A stretch of DNA of 64,000 nucleotides from Dactylococcopsis salina PCC 8305. GTDB lineage: Bacteria > Cyanobacteriota > Cyanobacteriia > Cyanobacteriales > Rubidibacteraceae. Shown piece after piece: positions 1 through 9,067 of the stretch (position 1 is the stretch's first letter; every line of letters begins with the position of its first letter). Below the pieces are notes generated by a model, which did not search any database, was not told the origin of the DNA, and saw only the letters and a list, made by a program, of their open reading frames with translations. The stretch covers positions 1,571,840 through 1,635,839 of the forward strand of contig NC_019780.1 of assembly GCF_000317615.1 (NCBI RefSeq), in the 5' to 3' direction. The position numbers were made by a program, and so were the translations under genes.

Positions 1-1247
1 TGATCTTGCTGTTTTATCGCTTCAGAAATCTTTTCAATCACGGATTTTACTCCGTCTTGTTGGAGTTGAGAAACCGCTTCCTCTTTAAATTCTATATCCG
101 TTTGGAAGAAGACTTTGGTTTGTTCTACCGCGTCCGTGAGACGAGTTAAACTAGGGGCAATTAAAGCGCTGACTTGTTCTAACCAAGGACGATTATTTTC
201 TAAATCAACCTTATATCCTGCTTCTTGCCAAAAGGGTGCTAACATTTCCACTAAGCGCTGGGGTTCAATTTTATGGATATACTGGCTGTTAATCCAATCC
301 AGTTTTGACCAGTCAAATTTGGCGGCGGATTTACTGACTCGATCGAGGCTGAAGTGTTTAGCCGCTTCTTCTAGGGTAAATAATTCTTCCGTAGAATCGG
401 GAGGAGTCCAACCAAGCAACGTCATATAATTTGCCATTGCTTCGGGAACAAATCCCATTTTATAGAAATCAGAAATGGCAGTAACGTTGTCGCGTTTGGA
501 AAGTTTTTGTCCTTGTTCGTTCAAAATCAAGGGCGTGTGTGCAAATTCTGGAATGCTACCACCGAGGGCTTCATAAAGTAAAATTTGCTTGGCAGTATTG
601 GCGATATGATCTTCACCGCGAATCACATGGCTAATCTTCATGTCCATATCATCTACTACCACCGCCAGATTGTATAACGGTTGTCCTAAATCTTCGCGAC
701 TACTCGCCCTTGCGATCACCATATCACCGCCGAGATCGCTTCCTTCCCAAGTTAGTGTTCCCCGAATCTGATCGTTCCAGATGATTTGGCGATTATCGTC
801 AATTTTAAAGCGAATGACGGGCTTTCTCCCTTCCGCTTCAAAGGCTTTTTCTTCTTCGGGAGTGAGATTACGATGGCGATTGTCGTAACGCGGTGCTTGA
901 TTACGTGCTTTTTGTGATTCTCGTAACTGGTTTAATTCGTCTTCGGTGGTGTAACACCGATAAGCATATCCTTGATCTAAAAGAGTTTGTACGGCTTGTT
1001 TGTAGAGATGTAGCCGTTCACTTTGAAAATAGGGGCCCTCATCCCATTGCATTCCCAGCCAAGCTAGACCATCTTTGATATTCTGGGTATATTCGGGGCG
1101 CGATCGAGCTTGGTCGGTATCCTCCACTCGAATGATAAATGTCCCCCCTTCATGGCGCGCAAATAGCCAATTAAAGACCGCCGTGCGGGCGGTTCCAATA
1201 TGTAGATTTCCGGTTGGACTCGGTGCAATTCGCACTCTTACTGTCAC
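1..1247 (-). CDS. gltX: Glutamyl-tRNA synthetase, 3' end cut by window edge
   Basis: This gene charges tRNA-Glu with glutamate (class I aminoacyl-tRNA synthetase, cytosolic). Reading leftward from a GTG at 1245-1247 gives [20 protein letters not shown], with the class I signature [13 protein letters not shown] near the N-terminus and a KLSKRDN (KMSKS-type) loop further on. About 415 codons are inside the window, against a usual length near 480, so the C-terminal anticodon-binding part runs off the left edge and the stop is not visible. The GTG start is chosen because it opens the canonical N-terminus. GluRS carries a membrane-anchoring CAAD domain in some cyanobacteria; none is seen in the visible part, and the missing end cannot be judged. 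The gene is divergent from the J-domain gene. Confidence 0.95.
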   Translation of the reverse strand, partial: MTVRVRIAPSPTGNLHIGTARTAVFNWLFARHEGGTFIIRVEDTDQARSRPEYTQNIKDGLAWLGMQWDEGPYFQSERLHLYKQAVQTLLDQGYAYRCYTTEDELNQLRESQKARNQAPRYDNRHRNLTPEEEKAFEAEGRKPVIRFKIDDNRQIIWNDQIRGTLTWEGSDLGGDMVIARASSREDLGQPLYNLAVVVDDMDMKISHVIRGEDHIANTAKQILLYEALGGSIPEFAHTPLILNEQGQKLSKRDNVTAISDFYKMGFVPEAMANYMTLLGWTPPDSTEELFTLEEAAKHFSLDRVSKSAAKFDWSKLDWINSQYIHKIEPQRLVEMLAPFWQEAGYKVDLENNRPWLEQVSALIAPSLTRLTDAVEQTKVFFQTDIEFKEEAVSQLQQDGVKSVIEKISEAIKQQD

Positions 1248-1347
1248 AGCGTTTCCCTCGCGATCGTTTTTCCAATTATTCTATCATTATTTTGGGTTGG
1301 GAATGCGCGATCGAAATCTCCAACGCTAAAGTAGAAAACGTGGGCAA

Positions 1348-2058
1348 TTGTCCATCAAACCTGATCAACTCAAAGCAATGCTTCACCGCGACCACTACCA
1401 AATTCTTGGTTTAACCCCAGACGCAACGCAAAAAGAAATTAAAGAAGCCTATCGTCGTTTAGCAAAGGAATTTCATCCCGATCGAAGCGAGGATCAGGAA
1501 GCCCACGAGAAAATTATATCAATCAATGCTGCTTACGAAGTGCTAGGGAATCCCACCCTAAAAGCCTCTTATGATCGGGCTTTTTGCCAAAAACGAACCC
1601 AACGCAACGCCAAGGCACAACGACAATATCAACGCCAACGACAAAAGCAACGCCACAGCGAAGATCAAATTACTCACTGGTTAAAATACGTTTATCAACC
1701 GATTATCAAACAAGTCGAGGAAATTGTTTTTCCCCTTGATACTCAAATTGATTTCCTCGCGGGTGATCCCTTTGATGACGAGTTACTCCAAACCTTTCAA
1801 AGTTATCTCGAAAACTGTCGTCACTTAGTCCAACAAGCGAAACAGTCGCTTCGATCGCAACCGAACCCTTCTAGTTTAGCTGGAACCGCAGCGAATCTAT
1901 ACTATTGTCTCAATCAACTGGATGACGGAATCGAAGAATTAGCTTATTTCCCCTTCAATTTTGATGAAAGCCATCTTCACACAGGAAAAGAATTATTCCG
2001 CATCGCCACAGGATTACAAGAGGAAGCAGAAGCAACAGTTAACTATAATCACCTGTAA
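1348..2058 (+). CDS. J-domain (DnaJ-like) protein
   Basis: This is a putative Hsp70 co-chaperone. A J domain spans roughly residues 16-80, with the invariant HPD at residues 43-45 (KEFHPDR) between helices II and III. The glycine/phenylalanine region, zinc fingers and C-terminal peptide-binding domain of a full DnaJ are absent. Instead a basic Q/R-rich linker (about residues 88-107) leads into a C-terminal helical region I do not recognise. The protein is therefore a type III J protein, and its client is unknown. The start is uncertain: TTG at 1348 gives 236 residues, while ATG at 1378 (MLHRDHYQIL) would begin right at the J domain; neither has a clear ribosome binding site. It is divergent from gltX. 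Confidence 0.85.
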   Translation: MSIKPDQLKAMLHRDHYQILGLTPDATQKEIKEAYRRLAKEFHPDRSEDQEAHEKIISINAAYEVLGNPTLKASYDRAFCQKRTQRNAKAQRQYQRQRQKQRHSEDQITHWLKYVYQPIIKQVEEIVFPLDTQIDFLAGDPFDDELLQTFQSYLENCRHLVQQAKQSLRSQPNPSSLAGTAANLYYCLNQLDDGIEELAYFPFNFDESHLHTGKELFRIATGLQEEAEATVNYNHL

Positions 2059-2060
2059 TC

Positions 2061-2268
2061 AGTGACCAGTGACCAGTGACCAGTGACCAGTAACAAATAA
2101 CAAATAACAAATAACAAATAACAAATATTGATACGACCTGCATTTCTGTTCGCGATCGATAAATTTCCAAATGTTGAAACTCGCCTATACCTTACTAAGG
2201 CAACTTGCATGCAAGCCTTTTGCCTCTTGCCTCTTGCCTTTTGCCTTTTGCCTCTTGCCTTTTGCCTA
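2061..2268. repeat. Two runs of heptamer tandem repeats
   Basis: The space between the J-domain gene and the next gene holds a run of CAGTGAC-type 7-mers turning into ATAACAA 7-mers (about 2061-2125). A second run of TTGCCTC/TTGCCTT 7-mers lies at about 2218-2268. Such short tandemly repeated heptamers (STRR) are a known feature of cyanobacterial intergenic DNA. There are no spacers, so this is not a CRISPR array. Confidence 0.85.
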
Positions 2269-2322
2269 GCGCTATATCATTGATAATGTTCCTTACTGTG
2301 ACAAGAACGAGAAACCTTTAAT

Positions 2323-3357
2323 ATGGCTGAAATTTCCGAAACCACCGCCGAAATCACTGCGGCTTTAGAAACCCCCACTGATCTAGAGTTTACACTTCCC
2401 GATCCTGAAGATGAAGAAATCGAAGAAAACGAGTTTCAACAGCGTTTAGATGAAGCGTGGTTAGTGTGTGAACGGTTCGACTTGCAAACCGACATCTGGC
2501 GCGGGAGAATTTTAAGAGCAGTGCGCGATCGAGAAAAACAAGGTGGCGAAGGAAGAGGAAAAGGTTTTCTGAACTGGCTAAAAGAACGAGAAATTAGTAA
2601 AAGCCAAGCCTACTCAATGATTCAATTGGCTAACAGCGCCGATACCTTACTCGCAGAAGGACAACTACAAGTCAGTTCAATTAATAATTTTAGTAAACGA
2701 GCCTTTGTCGAAACCGCCAATTCCGATCCCGAAGTGCAAAAATTAGTTTCAGAAGCGGCGGAAGGGGGCGATCGAATTACGCGACGAGAAGTTAAAGAAC
2801 TTTCCGATCAATGGACAGCCATGAGTTCCGAATTAGTGCCGCCAAACGTGAAAGAACAAGCGGAAAATGGTTCACTTTCTCCCCGTTATCTTGCGCCTTT
2901 AGTAAAAGAAATGGAGAAACTTCCCTCCTCACATCTGAAACAAATTCAAGAAGAAGTAGAAGAGAATCCCGATGTGGATACCGTTAAACAATTAACCTCA
3001 GAAGCGAAAAATTTATCAAAATATTTAGATGCGGCGGCGCAAGTACAAGCGATTTATAATGCCGATCTTGATCTAGAAATGGCATTAGAAGAAGCGCTAC
3101 GTCTCGATTGTTTGAATACAGCGGCGGATTTAGTGAAACAAGCAACCAGCCTCGAACAAATCATGGCGAAACTTTATACAACTTGGAAACGAGTAGGAAG
3201 TCTCGCGGATCGGCTTTATGTGGAAACTGGTGCGAGTAATCCCCATTTACGATCGATGTTGAGTGCGTTAGAAAAGCTCAGTAATGATACGATCGAAGTG
3301 CCTTTAGATGATAGCAGCGATCGAGTGGTACGCTTAAAAATCATTCACAATGAATAA
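2323..3357 (+). CDS. Conserved hypothetical protein, acidic, helix-rich
   Basis: The protein has 344 residues and I cannot name its function. The first 45 residues are strongly acidic. Residues about 45-160 look like a helical DNA-binding region: the stretch around KEREISKSQAYSMIQLANSA and the following SINNFSKRAF recall helix-turn-helix segments of ParB/KorB-like proteins, which is a resemblance only. The remainder is charged and helical, without membrane segments or a signal peptide. It starts with ATG after a repeat-rich spacer and ends 9 bp before the phosphatase gene, so the two are probably co-transcribed. A nucleoid-associated or regulatory role is possible but not shown. Confidence 0.8.
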   Translation: MAEISETTAEITAALETPTDLEFTLPDPEDEEIEENEFQQRLDEAWLVCERFDLQTDIWRGRILRAVRDREKQGGEGRGKGFLNWLKEREISKSQAYSMIQLANSADTLLAEGQLQVSSINNFSKRAFVETANSDPEVQKLVSEAAEGGDRITRREVKELSDQWTAMSSELVPPNVKEQAENGSLSPRYLAPLVKEMEKLPSSHLKQIQEEVEENPDVDTVKQLTSEAKNLSKYLDAAAQVQAIYNADLDLEMALEEALRLDCLNTAADLVKQATSLEQIMAKLYTTWKRVGSLADRLYVETGASNPHLRSMLSALEKLSNDTIEVPLDDSSDRVVRLKIIHNE

Positions 3358-3366
3358 CGAATTAAA

Positions 3367-3834
3367 ATGTATAAATTGCTTTTTGTCTGTTTAGGAAATA
3401 TCTGTCGTTCTCCTTCTGCAGAAAATATCATGCGTTATTTGATTGAAAAAGAAGGATTAAGTGATCAAATTGTTTGTGATTCAGCAGGAACCGCCAGTTA
3501 TCATTTAGGTGAACCGCCCGATCAACGAATGAAAGCCGCAGCGGAAAAAAGAGGAATCAAATTAGAAGGAAAAGCCCGTCAATTTCAGCCCAGTGACTTT
3601 GAGAAATACGACTTAATTTTAGCAATGGATCGAGATAATTATTGGTCATTAGTTTCCCTTGATCCTGAAAAAAAATATCGGGAAAAAATCAAAATGATGT
3701 GCAATTACGCGAAATCCTATCCCGATCAAGAAGTTCCTGATCCCTACTATGGCGGTACAGAAGGCTTTAATCATGTTATCGATCTCCTTCTCGATGCTTG
3801 TAGCGAATTATTAGAAAGCATCAAAAAAGACTAA
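3367..3834 (+). CDS. Low-molecular-weight protein tyrosine phosphatase
   Basis: This cytosolic enzyme should remove phosphate from phosphotyrosine. The P-loop CLGNICRS lies at residues 8-15, giving the CX5R(S) signature with nucleophile Cys8 and Arg14. The general-acid loop appears as VPDPYYGG near residue 123. The length of 155 residues is normal for the family (about 150-160). Members act on tyrosine kinases of exopolysaccharide export or on free phosphotyrosine substrates, and arsenate reductases share the fold. No kinase or polysaccharide gene is adjacent, so the substrate is open. It follows the conserved hypothetical gene by 9 bp. Confidence 0.93.
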   Translation: MYKLLFVCLGNICRSPSAENIMRYLIEKEGLSDQIVCDSAGTASYHLGEPPDQRMKAAAEKRGIKLEGKARQFQPSDFEKYDLILAMDRDNYWSLVSLDPEKKYREKIKMMCNYAKSYPDQEVPDPYYGGTEGFNHVIDLLLDACSELLESIKKD

Positions 3835-4130
3835 AGTAGGCCCTAGTGGAGTTTACGAAACCCAACATCAATCAGTGACCAGTTACCAGTTACCAGTTAC
3901 CAGTTACCAGTTGTGCTTGATCTAATCAGTTACTTAGTAGCTTACAATCTGTTACGAATTAATTGCTTATTATTCACTATTCACGGCTTACTGATCACTG
4001 ATCACTGGTCACTGCAATGGGTGGACTTTACGAAACCCAACACCCATCAGTGACTAATTACTGTAAAGGGAAACCCAACAAAATTGTAAAGATTTCTTGG
4101 TTTCGCAACAGCGTCAAAGTTGAGTTTAAC
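3835..4130. repeat. Intergenic repeats: GTTACCA heptamers and AAACCCAAC units
   Basis: The 390-bp gap between the phosphatase and DUF2808 genes holds no gene I can support. It contains two copies of a unit with GTGGA(G/C)TTTACGAAACCCAAC (about 3846-3868 and 4020-4043). Between them are GTTACCA heptamers (about 3876-3912) and TCACTGATCACTG palindromic runs (about 3990-4015). The part from about 4130 to the next start probably carries that gene's promoter, but I see no clear -35/-10 pair. Confidence 0.7.
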
Positions 4131-4226
4131 GGTGGGAGTGTCAATTCTGTCACATGGGGAGCAACGATCGCAGAAAAGAGTCTGATAAATTAAGAGGGGA
4201 ATCTATTTTTAAGGTGTGATTCGATT

Positions 4227-4748
4227 ATGAAGAAATTATTATCATCAATTATGTTAGCAGGAGGATTATTAACAGTCGTTCCTGCTTTAGAAGTTTTCGC
4301 TCAATCTGGGGGAAATTCTGGTATAACAATTTTTAGTGGAGTCGAACAGGAAAATCTCCTTGATTATCGTTTAGACTTTGGCGGCGAATCAGGGCGTTGG
4401 GATCGCTATCGTCTTCGCATTCCTAGCAAGAAACTTCCCTTTGGCGCTTCTCAGTTTTACGTGACTTATCCCGATTATTACAAGGGGCGATTTGATACCG
4501 ATCGAATCGAAGTCAGAATTGATGGTGAACCTCAGCCTTTAAGTGATGTGACTTGGAATCAGGAAGAAGGCTTGATTTCGATGGATTTAGAAGAACCGAT
4601 CGAGCCTGATACTAAGGTAGAATTAGTGTTTTCTAATGTCAAAAATCCTCGCCCAGGTGGAACATTTTATTTTAATGCTCAAGTGGATGTTCCCAATGAT
4701 GTAGCGATTCGACGATATGTCGGAACTTGGATTATTGATATTGATTAA
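4227..4748 (+). CDS. Exported DUF2808 protein
   Basis: This is a 173-residue protein of the cyanobacterial DUF2808 family, function unknown. An N-terminal signal peptide (MKKLLSSIMLAGGLLTVVPA, cleavage likely after the following alanines near residue 25) indicates periplasmic or outer-envelope location. The mature part has the family's pattern: a YRLRIP segment, a QFYVTYPDYYKGRFD stretch and a beta-rich C-terminal half. It stands alone between repeat-rich spacers, so its neighbours give no functional hint. The start is the only ATG that gives a complete signal peptide. Confidence 0.85.
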   Translation: MKKLLSSIMLAGGLLTVVPALEVFAQSGGNSGITIFSGVEQENLLDYRLDFGGESGRWDRYRLRIPSKKLPFGASQFYVTYPDYYKGRFDTDRIEVRIDGEPQPLSDVTWNQEEGLISMDLEEPIEPDTKVELVFSNVKNPRPGGTFYFNAQVDVPNDVAIRRYVGTWIIDID

Positions 4749-4945
4749 TAATTCGTAAACTAATCCCTCTCACCTCACTTGCAATGGCATAGTAATCCTT
4801 GATCTTCTTTCCCAAAAAATTGAACGAACACTCTCATTATTAAGAGAATACCCCCCTTCTTCAGGGGGAATCAAGGGATTTTAGAGGAAGTTGATGTTAA
4901 AATCAATTTAAAACTTTACACTTTGAATTGGGAGTATATCTTAAG
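4749..4945. other. Intergenic spacer with CCCCCCTTCTTCAGGGGG hairpin
   Basis: This 197-bp gap has one evident structure: an inverted repeat with C-rich and G-rich arms at about 4849-4868. It resembles the hairpin cores found in several other gaps of this window and may terminate the DUF2808 transcript. No coding sequence is supported here. Confidence 0.5.
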
Positions 4946-5605
4946 ATGACAACCCAAAGATGGACGGATCAAATGGTTGATCAGTTAGCGGCTTCTGTCA
5001 CTGAACTAAGACAATCTATTAGTGAACAAAGGCAATCAGATCAAGAAACTAGAGATTTAGTTAACTCTAACGCTCGTGCAATTGAATCACTAGGACAATC
5101 GATCGCAGAAGTGAGACAATCAGATCAAGAAACTAGAGATTTAGTTAACTCTAACGCTCGTGCAATTGAATCACTAGGACAATCGATCGCAGAAGTGAGA
5201 CAATCAGATCAAGAAACTAGAGATTTAGTTAACTCTAACGCTCGTGCGATTGAATCACTAGGACAATCGATCGCAGAAGTGAGACAATCAGATCAAGAAA
5301 CTAGAGATTTAGTTAACTCTAACGCTCGTGCGATTGAATCACTAGGACAATCGATCGCAGAAGTGAGACAATCAGATCAAGAAACTAGAGATTTAGTTAA
5401 CTCTAATGCTCGTGTTATTCAAGCCCTAGCCACTGCTACTGCTGAAGCCCAAGAAGAAAGAGACGCAGCAACAAGAGAACGTCAAGCCATTTTAGAAAGA
5501 ATCGATGAGATGACAACGGACATTCGGGGGTTACAGATTGAAAATCAACGGATGTTAGATTTGCTCTTTGAACATATTCGTCGCAACAATGAAGAGAATG
5601 AATAA
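4946..5605 (+). CDS. Coiled-coil protein made of 28-residue tandem repeats
   Basis: The protein has 219 residues from ATG 4946, preceded by GGGAG; an upstream in-frame TTG at 4928 would add 6 residues. After a short lead-in, a 28-residue unit (E-x-RQSDQETRDLVNSN-x-RAIESLGQSIA) is repeated four times plus a partial copy. Twenty-eight is exactly four heptads, with hydrophobic residues spaced as in a parallel coiled coil. The C-terminal 60 residues are non-repetitive but also helical (ERQAILERIDEMTTDIRGLQ). There is no signal peptide or membrane segment. Cyanobacterial relatives with this tail are annotated only as hypothetical. A scaffold or filament role is plausible but unproven. Confidence 0.85.
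   Translation: MTTQRWTDQMVDQLAASVTELRQSISEQRQSDQETRDLVNSNARAIESLGQSIAEVRQSDQETRDLVNSNARAIESLGQSIAEVRQSDQETRDLVNSNARAIESLGQSIAEVRQSDQETRDLVNSNARAIESLGQSIAEVRQSDQETRDLVNSNARVIQALATATAEAQEERDAATRERQAILERIDEMTTDIRGLQIENQRMLDLLFEHIRRNNEENE
5029..5428 (+). repeat. 84-bp near-perfect tandem repeat inside a gene
   Basis: The phrase TCAAGAAACTAGAG begins at 5041, 5125, 5209, 5293 and 5377, a strict 84-bp period. Units differ by only a base or two (for example GTGCAATTG versus GTGCGATTG). The period is a multiple of 3, so copy-number change keeps the frame. Confidence 0.97.
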
Positions 5606-5693
5606 GATCGGATTCAGAAAATATCACCAATAATCAATAAAAAACAATGGGAAAATCAGCATTAACGTCTCGTTTAGTCAACGGTGTGTTAAG

Positions 5694-5839
5694 TAGGGCT
5701 TGCTGAAAAAGTCCATTGGTTGGTTTAGTAAGGCAAAAGGCAAGTTGCCTTAGGCAAGAGGCTTGCATTTTTACCTGAACTTAATCGCCTCAAATCCTTA
5801 TTTGGTAAAACTTTCAGTTTCCCAACAGCAAACCCCAAT
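5694..5839. mobile_element. Internally deleted IS remnant with terminal inverted repeats
   Basis: The left end reads TAGGGCTTGCTGAAAAAG and the right end is ...CAACAGCAAACCCCAA, whose complement begins TTGGGGTTTGCTG; the two form an imperfect terminal inverted repeat around 146 bp. The right 54 bp (from about 5788) recur almost exactly at 62807-62860. The interior contains GCAAAAGGCAAG/GGCAAGAGGCTTGC heptamer-like repeats and no transposase. A 5' ORF stub (ATG at 5647, MGKSALTSRLVNGVLS) runs into the left end, suggesting another gene was cut here. Confidence 0.6.
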
Positions 5840-5853
5840 TAAAGGTTAAAACA

Positions 5854-6015
5854 ATGGTTTCTGGTTCGGAATTGGCACGTTGGCGAGAAAAAAGTCGGAA
5901 AAGCGCGATTGAATTTTCGATTCCTCCTCAAGAAGTGGATTGGTTGCTAGAAAGTCTAACTGATTTAACGCCTCTGAGTTGGCGCTTAGAAACCTATAAT
6001 ATCAAGTTCGGGTAA
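5854..6015 (+). pseudogene. prmC: prmC N-terminal fragment, cut by a short element
   Basis: The ATG at 5854 opens 53 codons whose product (ELARWREKSRKSAIEF...PPQEVDWLLESLTDLTPLSWRL) matches the N-terminal helical domain of cyanobacterial PrmC/HemK, the glutamine N5-methyltransferase of release factors. Real PrmC is about 290-300 residues and carries an NPPY motif in its methyltransferase domain; neither follows here. The frame enters the 6000-6091 element and stops at TAA 6013-6015. Nothing after the element continues the gene. This is a dead fragment; an intact prmC would be expected elsewhere in the genome. Confidence 0.75.
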
Positions 6016-6091
6016 TTGCTTATAATGTGTGTTGGGTTTCGCTTCGCTTCACTAGGGCCTACTCTTTATCATCGATCGAGCGAACCTGATA
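6000..6091. mobile_element. MITE-like element, family B, with TAA target duplication
   Basis: This 92-bp element has imperfect terminal inverted repeats, TATCAAGTTCG at the left and CGAACCTGATA at the right. It is flanked on both sides by TAA (5997-5999 and 6092-6094). The interior carries a GTTGGGTTTCGCTTCGC segment. A second full copy is at 19207-19297 and a decayed one at about 9528. It has no coding capacity. Confidence 0.75.
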
Positions 6092-6137
6092 TAACCCTCC
6101 ATACATTCCCAGGGAGACAAGGGAGACAATTTTTCTC

Positions 6138-6184
6138 CCCCATCTTCCCCATCTCCCCCATCTCCCCCATCTCCCCCATCTTCT
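6138..6184. repeat. CCCCCATCT tandem repeat
   Basis: This is a run of 9-bp units of the type CCCCATCTC between the family B element and the glnA promoter. A similar run occurs at about 11510-11550. It follows GGGAGACAA repeats at about 6113-6130, which are partly complementary and could form a hairpin. Confidence 0.8.
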
Positions 6185-6236
6185 ATGTTCCTGTGTTTTG
6201 AAAAAAGTTACATTCCCTTAAAATTGTTAGGGTTTT

Positions 6237-6279
6237 GTAACATTAAATACAAACAAGTGTCTAACTCAGTCTCTAGGAT
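6237..6279 (+). promoter_or_regulatory. Class II NtcA-activated promoter of glnA
   Basis: GTAACATTAAATAC at 6237-6250 is a perfect GTA-N8-TAC palindrome, the binding signature of the CRP-family nitrogen regulator NtcA. After 23 bp comes TAGGAT at 6274-6279, fitting the -10 form TAN3T. This layout, with the NtcA site replacing the -35 box, is the established arrangement at cyanobacterial glnA promoters. The same 14-mer recurs at the cyanate operon. Confidence 0.88.
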
Positions 6280-6323
6280 GAGGCGGTATAGTATGCTTAA
6301 AAATCAAGTTAAAGGAGTAACCC

Positions 6324-7748
6324 ATGCCCGAAACTGGTGCTGAAGTCCTGCGGATGATTCAGGATGAAGATATTAAAATCATCGATCTCAAATTTATTGA
6401 CTTGCCTGGGATTTGGCAACACCTTTCCATTTATCGCAGCGAACTCGACGAAGATTCTTTTACCGATGGTGTTCCCTTCGACGGTTCAAGTATTCGAGGC
6501 TGGAAATCAATTAACGAGTCAGACATGATGATGGTTCCCGATCCGACGACCGCTTGGATCGACCCATTTATGAAGGAAAAAACCCTCAGTATGGTCTGCT
6601 CTATTAAAGAACCCCGTACTGGTGAATTTTACGATCGCGATCCGCGCACGATCGCCCAGAAAGCGATTGATTATCTGATTTCCACTGGTATTGGTGACAC
6701 CGCATTCTTCGGACCAGAAGCTGAGTTTTTCGTCTTTGATGATGTTCGCTTTGATCAAACCTATAACGAAGGATATTACCACGTTGATAGCGTCGAAGGA
6801 CGTTGGAACTCAGGAAGAGAAGAAGCTGGCGGCAACCTCGGTTATAAACCCCGTTATAAAGAGGGTTATTTCCCCGTTCCTCCCACCGATACGTTACAAG
6901 ATATGCGGACGGAAATGCTCTTAACCATGGCAGACTGTGGCGTTCCCATTGAAAAACATCACCACGAGGTCGCAAGTGGTGGACAAGGAGAATTAGGCTT
7001 CCGCTTTGGGACATTAGTGAAAGCGGCGGATGATTTGATGACCTATAAGTATGTGATTAAAAACGTGGCGAAGAAATATGGGCGTACTGTCACCTTTATG
7101 CCGAAGCCCATTTTTAACGATAATGGTTCTGGAATGCACGTTCACCAATCAATCTGGAAAGATGGACAGCCGACTTTCTGGGGAGAAGATGGTTATGCTA
7201 ATTTAAGTGAAACCGCTCGTCATTATATCGGTGGTATCTTGCGACACGCTCCCGCTTTACTGGCGTTTACAAACCCTTCTACTAATTCCTACAAGCGTTT
7301 AGTGCCCGGTTTTGAAGCCCCAGTTAACTTGGTCTATTCCCAAGGGAATCGATCGGCCTCGGTGCGGATTCCTCTGACGGGTACGAACCCGAAAGCGAAA
7401 CGTTTAGAGTTCCGTTGTCCTGATGCCACTTGCAATCCTTATCTGGCTTTTGCGGCGATGTTATGTGCTGGGATTGATGGGATTAAAAACAAAATTGAAC
7501 CAGGTGAACCTTTGGATGTGGATATCTATGATCTCTCTCCTGAAGAGTTGAGCAAAATTCCTTCCACTCCAGGTTCTTTAGAGGCCGCGTTAGAGTGTTT
7601 GGAAAATGACCATCAATTCTTAATTGATGGCGGTGTGTTCACGCAAGGGTTTATTTACAACTGGATTGAGTACAAGTTAGACAATGAGGTGAATCCTCTG
7701 CGTTTACGTCCTCATCCCTACGAGTTTGCGCTTTACTATGATGCTTAA
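6324..7748 (+). CDS. glnA: Glutamine synthetase type I
   Basis: This enzyme condenses glutamate and ammonium with ATP to give glutamine, the entry step of the GS-GOGAT route, and works as a cytosolic dodecamer. The product has 474 residues, the standard GSI length. Visible family marks are the FDGSSIRGW substrate segment, the ATP-binding [17 protein letters not shown] block, the [17 protein letters not shown] loop, and DIYDLSPEE with the tyrosine adenylylated in enteric enzymes (cyanobacterial GS is instead controlled by inactivating factors). The start is an ATG with AAAGGAG 9 bp upstream. NtcA control is indicated by the site at 6237. It faces chrA, with a hairpin between them. Confidence 0.98.
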   Translation: MPETGAEVLRMIQDEDIKIIDLKFIDLPGIWQHLSIYRSELDEDSFTDGVPFDGSSIRGWKSINESDMMMVPDPTTAWIDPFMKEKTLSMVCSIKEPRTGEFYDRDPRTIAQKAIDYLISTGIGDTAFFGPEAEFFVFDDVRFDQTYNEGYYHVDSVEGRWNSGREEAGGNLGYKPRYKEGYFPVPPTDTLQDMRTEMLLTMADCGVPIEKHHHEVASGGQGELGFRFGTLVKAADDLMTYKYVIKNVAKKYGRTVTFMPKPIFNDNGSGMHVHQSIWKDGQPTFWGEDGYANLSETARHYIGGILRHAPALLAFTNPSTNSYKRLVPGFEAPVNLVYSQGNRSASVRIPLTGTNPKAKRLEFRCPDATCNPYLAFAAMLCAGIDGIKNKIEPGEPLDVDIYDLSPEELSKIPSTPGSLEAALECLENDHQFLIDGGVFTQGFIYNWIEYKLDNEVNPLRLRPHPYEFALYYDA

Positions 7749-7775
7749 ATTCCCTTAAACCTGATCTTTTTTTCG

Positions 7776-7800
7776 GTAAGGTGGGCAATGCCCACCCTAC
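7776..7800. terminator. Hairpin between convergent glnA and chrA
   Basis: GTAAGGTGGGC is followed by GCCCACCCTAC, an almost perfect stem with a tight loop, lying 27 bp after the glnA stop and just before the chrA stop. A T-run precedes rather than follows it on the + strand. The same GGGTGGGCAA..TTGCCCACCC palindrome type is dispersed in cyanobacterial genomes (another at about 27932), so it may be a repeat that doubles as a bidirectional terminator. Confidence 0.55.
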
Positions 7801-7803
7801 GAT

Positions 7804-8973
7804 TTAAAGTAAGTTGAGTAAGTTAAAAATTAGTCCTAAAATTGCACCGCCAAAAACTAGCCACAAAGGACTGAGTTTAAATCGAAAAAGCGCGATCGCG
7901 CCGAGAATAAAAATTAAAATGGCAATGTAATCTAATGGCTGTAAAAATAGGCTATAAGCAAGTTGTAAGGTGAGAACTGCCATTAAGCCCACAGCACTAA
8001 CATTCACCGCATCTAAAAACGCACTTGTCCAAGCAGAATTTCGCAATTTAGGAATTAACGGATTTAAGATTAAAACAAAGATAAAAGAGGGAAAAAAGAT
8101 GCCCAATGTTGCTACAATTGCCCCAGGAATCCCTGCGACCACATAACCGATAAATGTAGAAGTTGATAAAACTGGACCTGGGGTAAATTGTCCGATCGCG
8201 ATCGCATCTAATAACTGCTGTTGGGTTAACCAGCCATTTTGATTGACTAATTCTCCTTCAATAAAAGCGATTAATACATAACCGCTACCAAAGAGGATCG
8301 AACCCACTTTTAAGAAAAATAATCCTAACTTCCATAAAGGAGGAATAGTTTTAGCAGTTGTTGCGGCTACGGCTTTTAATATTGTCCCGAAACTCAACAC
8401 TCCAATTAACCCTTCTGCTGTCTCTTTCGGAAGCACTTTTTGTAATAAAAGCATTCCCACAAAACCGCCAATTAATAACGCAATAACTTCGTTAATACCA
8501 AGTAATAATAAGACTGCAACCCCGAAGCCAATAAGAACAAATTGATAACCCTTAATTGCTTTTTTGCCCAGTTTCCATAAAGCACCCAAAATAACCGCTA
8601 AAACCGCTGGCTTAATGCCATAAAATAACGGTGCAATTTGTGGTAAATCTCCATAAGAAACGTAAATCCAAGCAAAAATTCCTGTGATTAAAACAGCAGG
8701 AAATAAGAAACAAACACCAGCGATAATTAAACCAAAGAAACCGCCCTGAATATAACCTAAATGAATCGCCATTTCTGTCGAATTAGGACCGGGAATGAGG
8801 TTAGTTGCGCCAATTAAATCTAAAAAGCGCGATCGATCGATCCATTCCCTACGAGTAACGACTTCCTCTTCCATCATGGCAATATGGGCTGCTGGGCCAC
8901 CAAAACCAATTACTCCTAGTTTGAAGAAAACTTGAGCAATTTCTAATAACCGTTGCGAGGATGTTCCACTCAT
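7804..8973 (-). CDS. chrA: Chromate transporter family (ChrA), two-domain form
   Basis: This 389-residue inner-membrane protein of the CHR family has two homologous halves. Each half starts with a conserved block: FGGPAAHIAMMEEE near residue 20 and FGSGYVLIAFIEGELV near residue 230. Proline-rich segments PGPNSTE and TPGPVLST also match the family. About ten or more hydrophobic spans are visible. Characterised members export chromate using the proton gradient; many cyanobacterial homologues have untested substrates, so chromate (or sulfate-like oxyanion) export is inferred. It starts at ATG 8973 with AAGAGAAG upstream. It faces glnA and is probably monocistronic. Confidence 0.9.
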   Translation of the reverse strand: MSGTSSQRLLEIAQVFFKLGVIGFGGPAAHIAMMEEEVVTRREWIDRSRFLDLIGATNLIPGPNSTEMAIHLGYIQGGFFGLIIAGVCFLFPAVLITGIFAWIYVSYGDLPQIAPLFYGIKPAVLAVILGALWKLGKKAIKGYQFVLIGFGVAVLLLLGINEVIALLIGGFVGMLLLQKVLPKETAEGLIGVLSFGTILKAVAATTAKTIPPLWKLGLFFLKVGSILFGSGYVLIAFIEGELVNQNGWLTQQQLLDAIAIGQFTPGPVLSTSTFIGYVVAGIPGAIVATLGIFFPSFIFVLILNPLIPKLRNSAWTSAFLDAVNVSAVGLMAVLTLQLAYSLFLQPLDYIAILIFILGAIALFRFKLSPLWLVFGGAILGLIFNLLNLL

Positions 8974-9067
8974 TTTTTTAACTTCTCTTAACCTTAAAAA
9001 GCCAACTTTGTAGCAATCAATTTAGTCTGATTTTATCTTGGTTCGGCAGAAAATGGGAACAATCCTT

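Noticed and set aside
2061-2125. CRISPR-like array
   Set aside because: The 7-bp units are contiguous, with no unique spacers and no cas genes nearby. The same holds for the other heptamer runs.
6251-6323. Glutamine riboswitch ahead of glnA
   Set aside because: The leader is about 45-70 nt and does not show the conserved glnA-RNA stems. The NtcA site and -10 explain regulation.
6604-7014. Leftward ORFs opposite glnA
   Set aside because: These are antisense frames of a strongly conserved gene, with compositions unlike real proteins. The same applies to the many overlapping frames opposite valS, ureC and rpsB.
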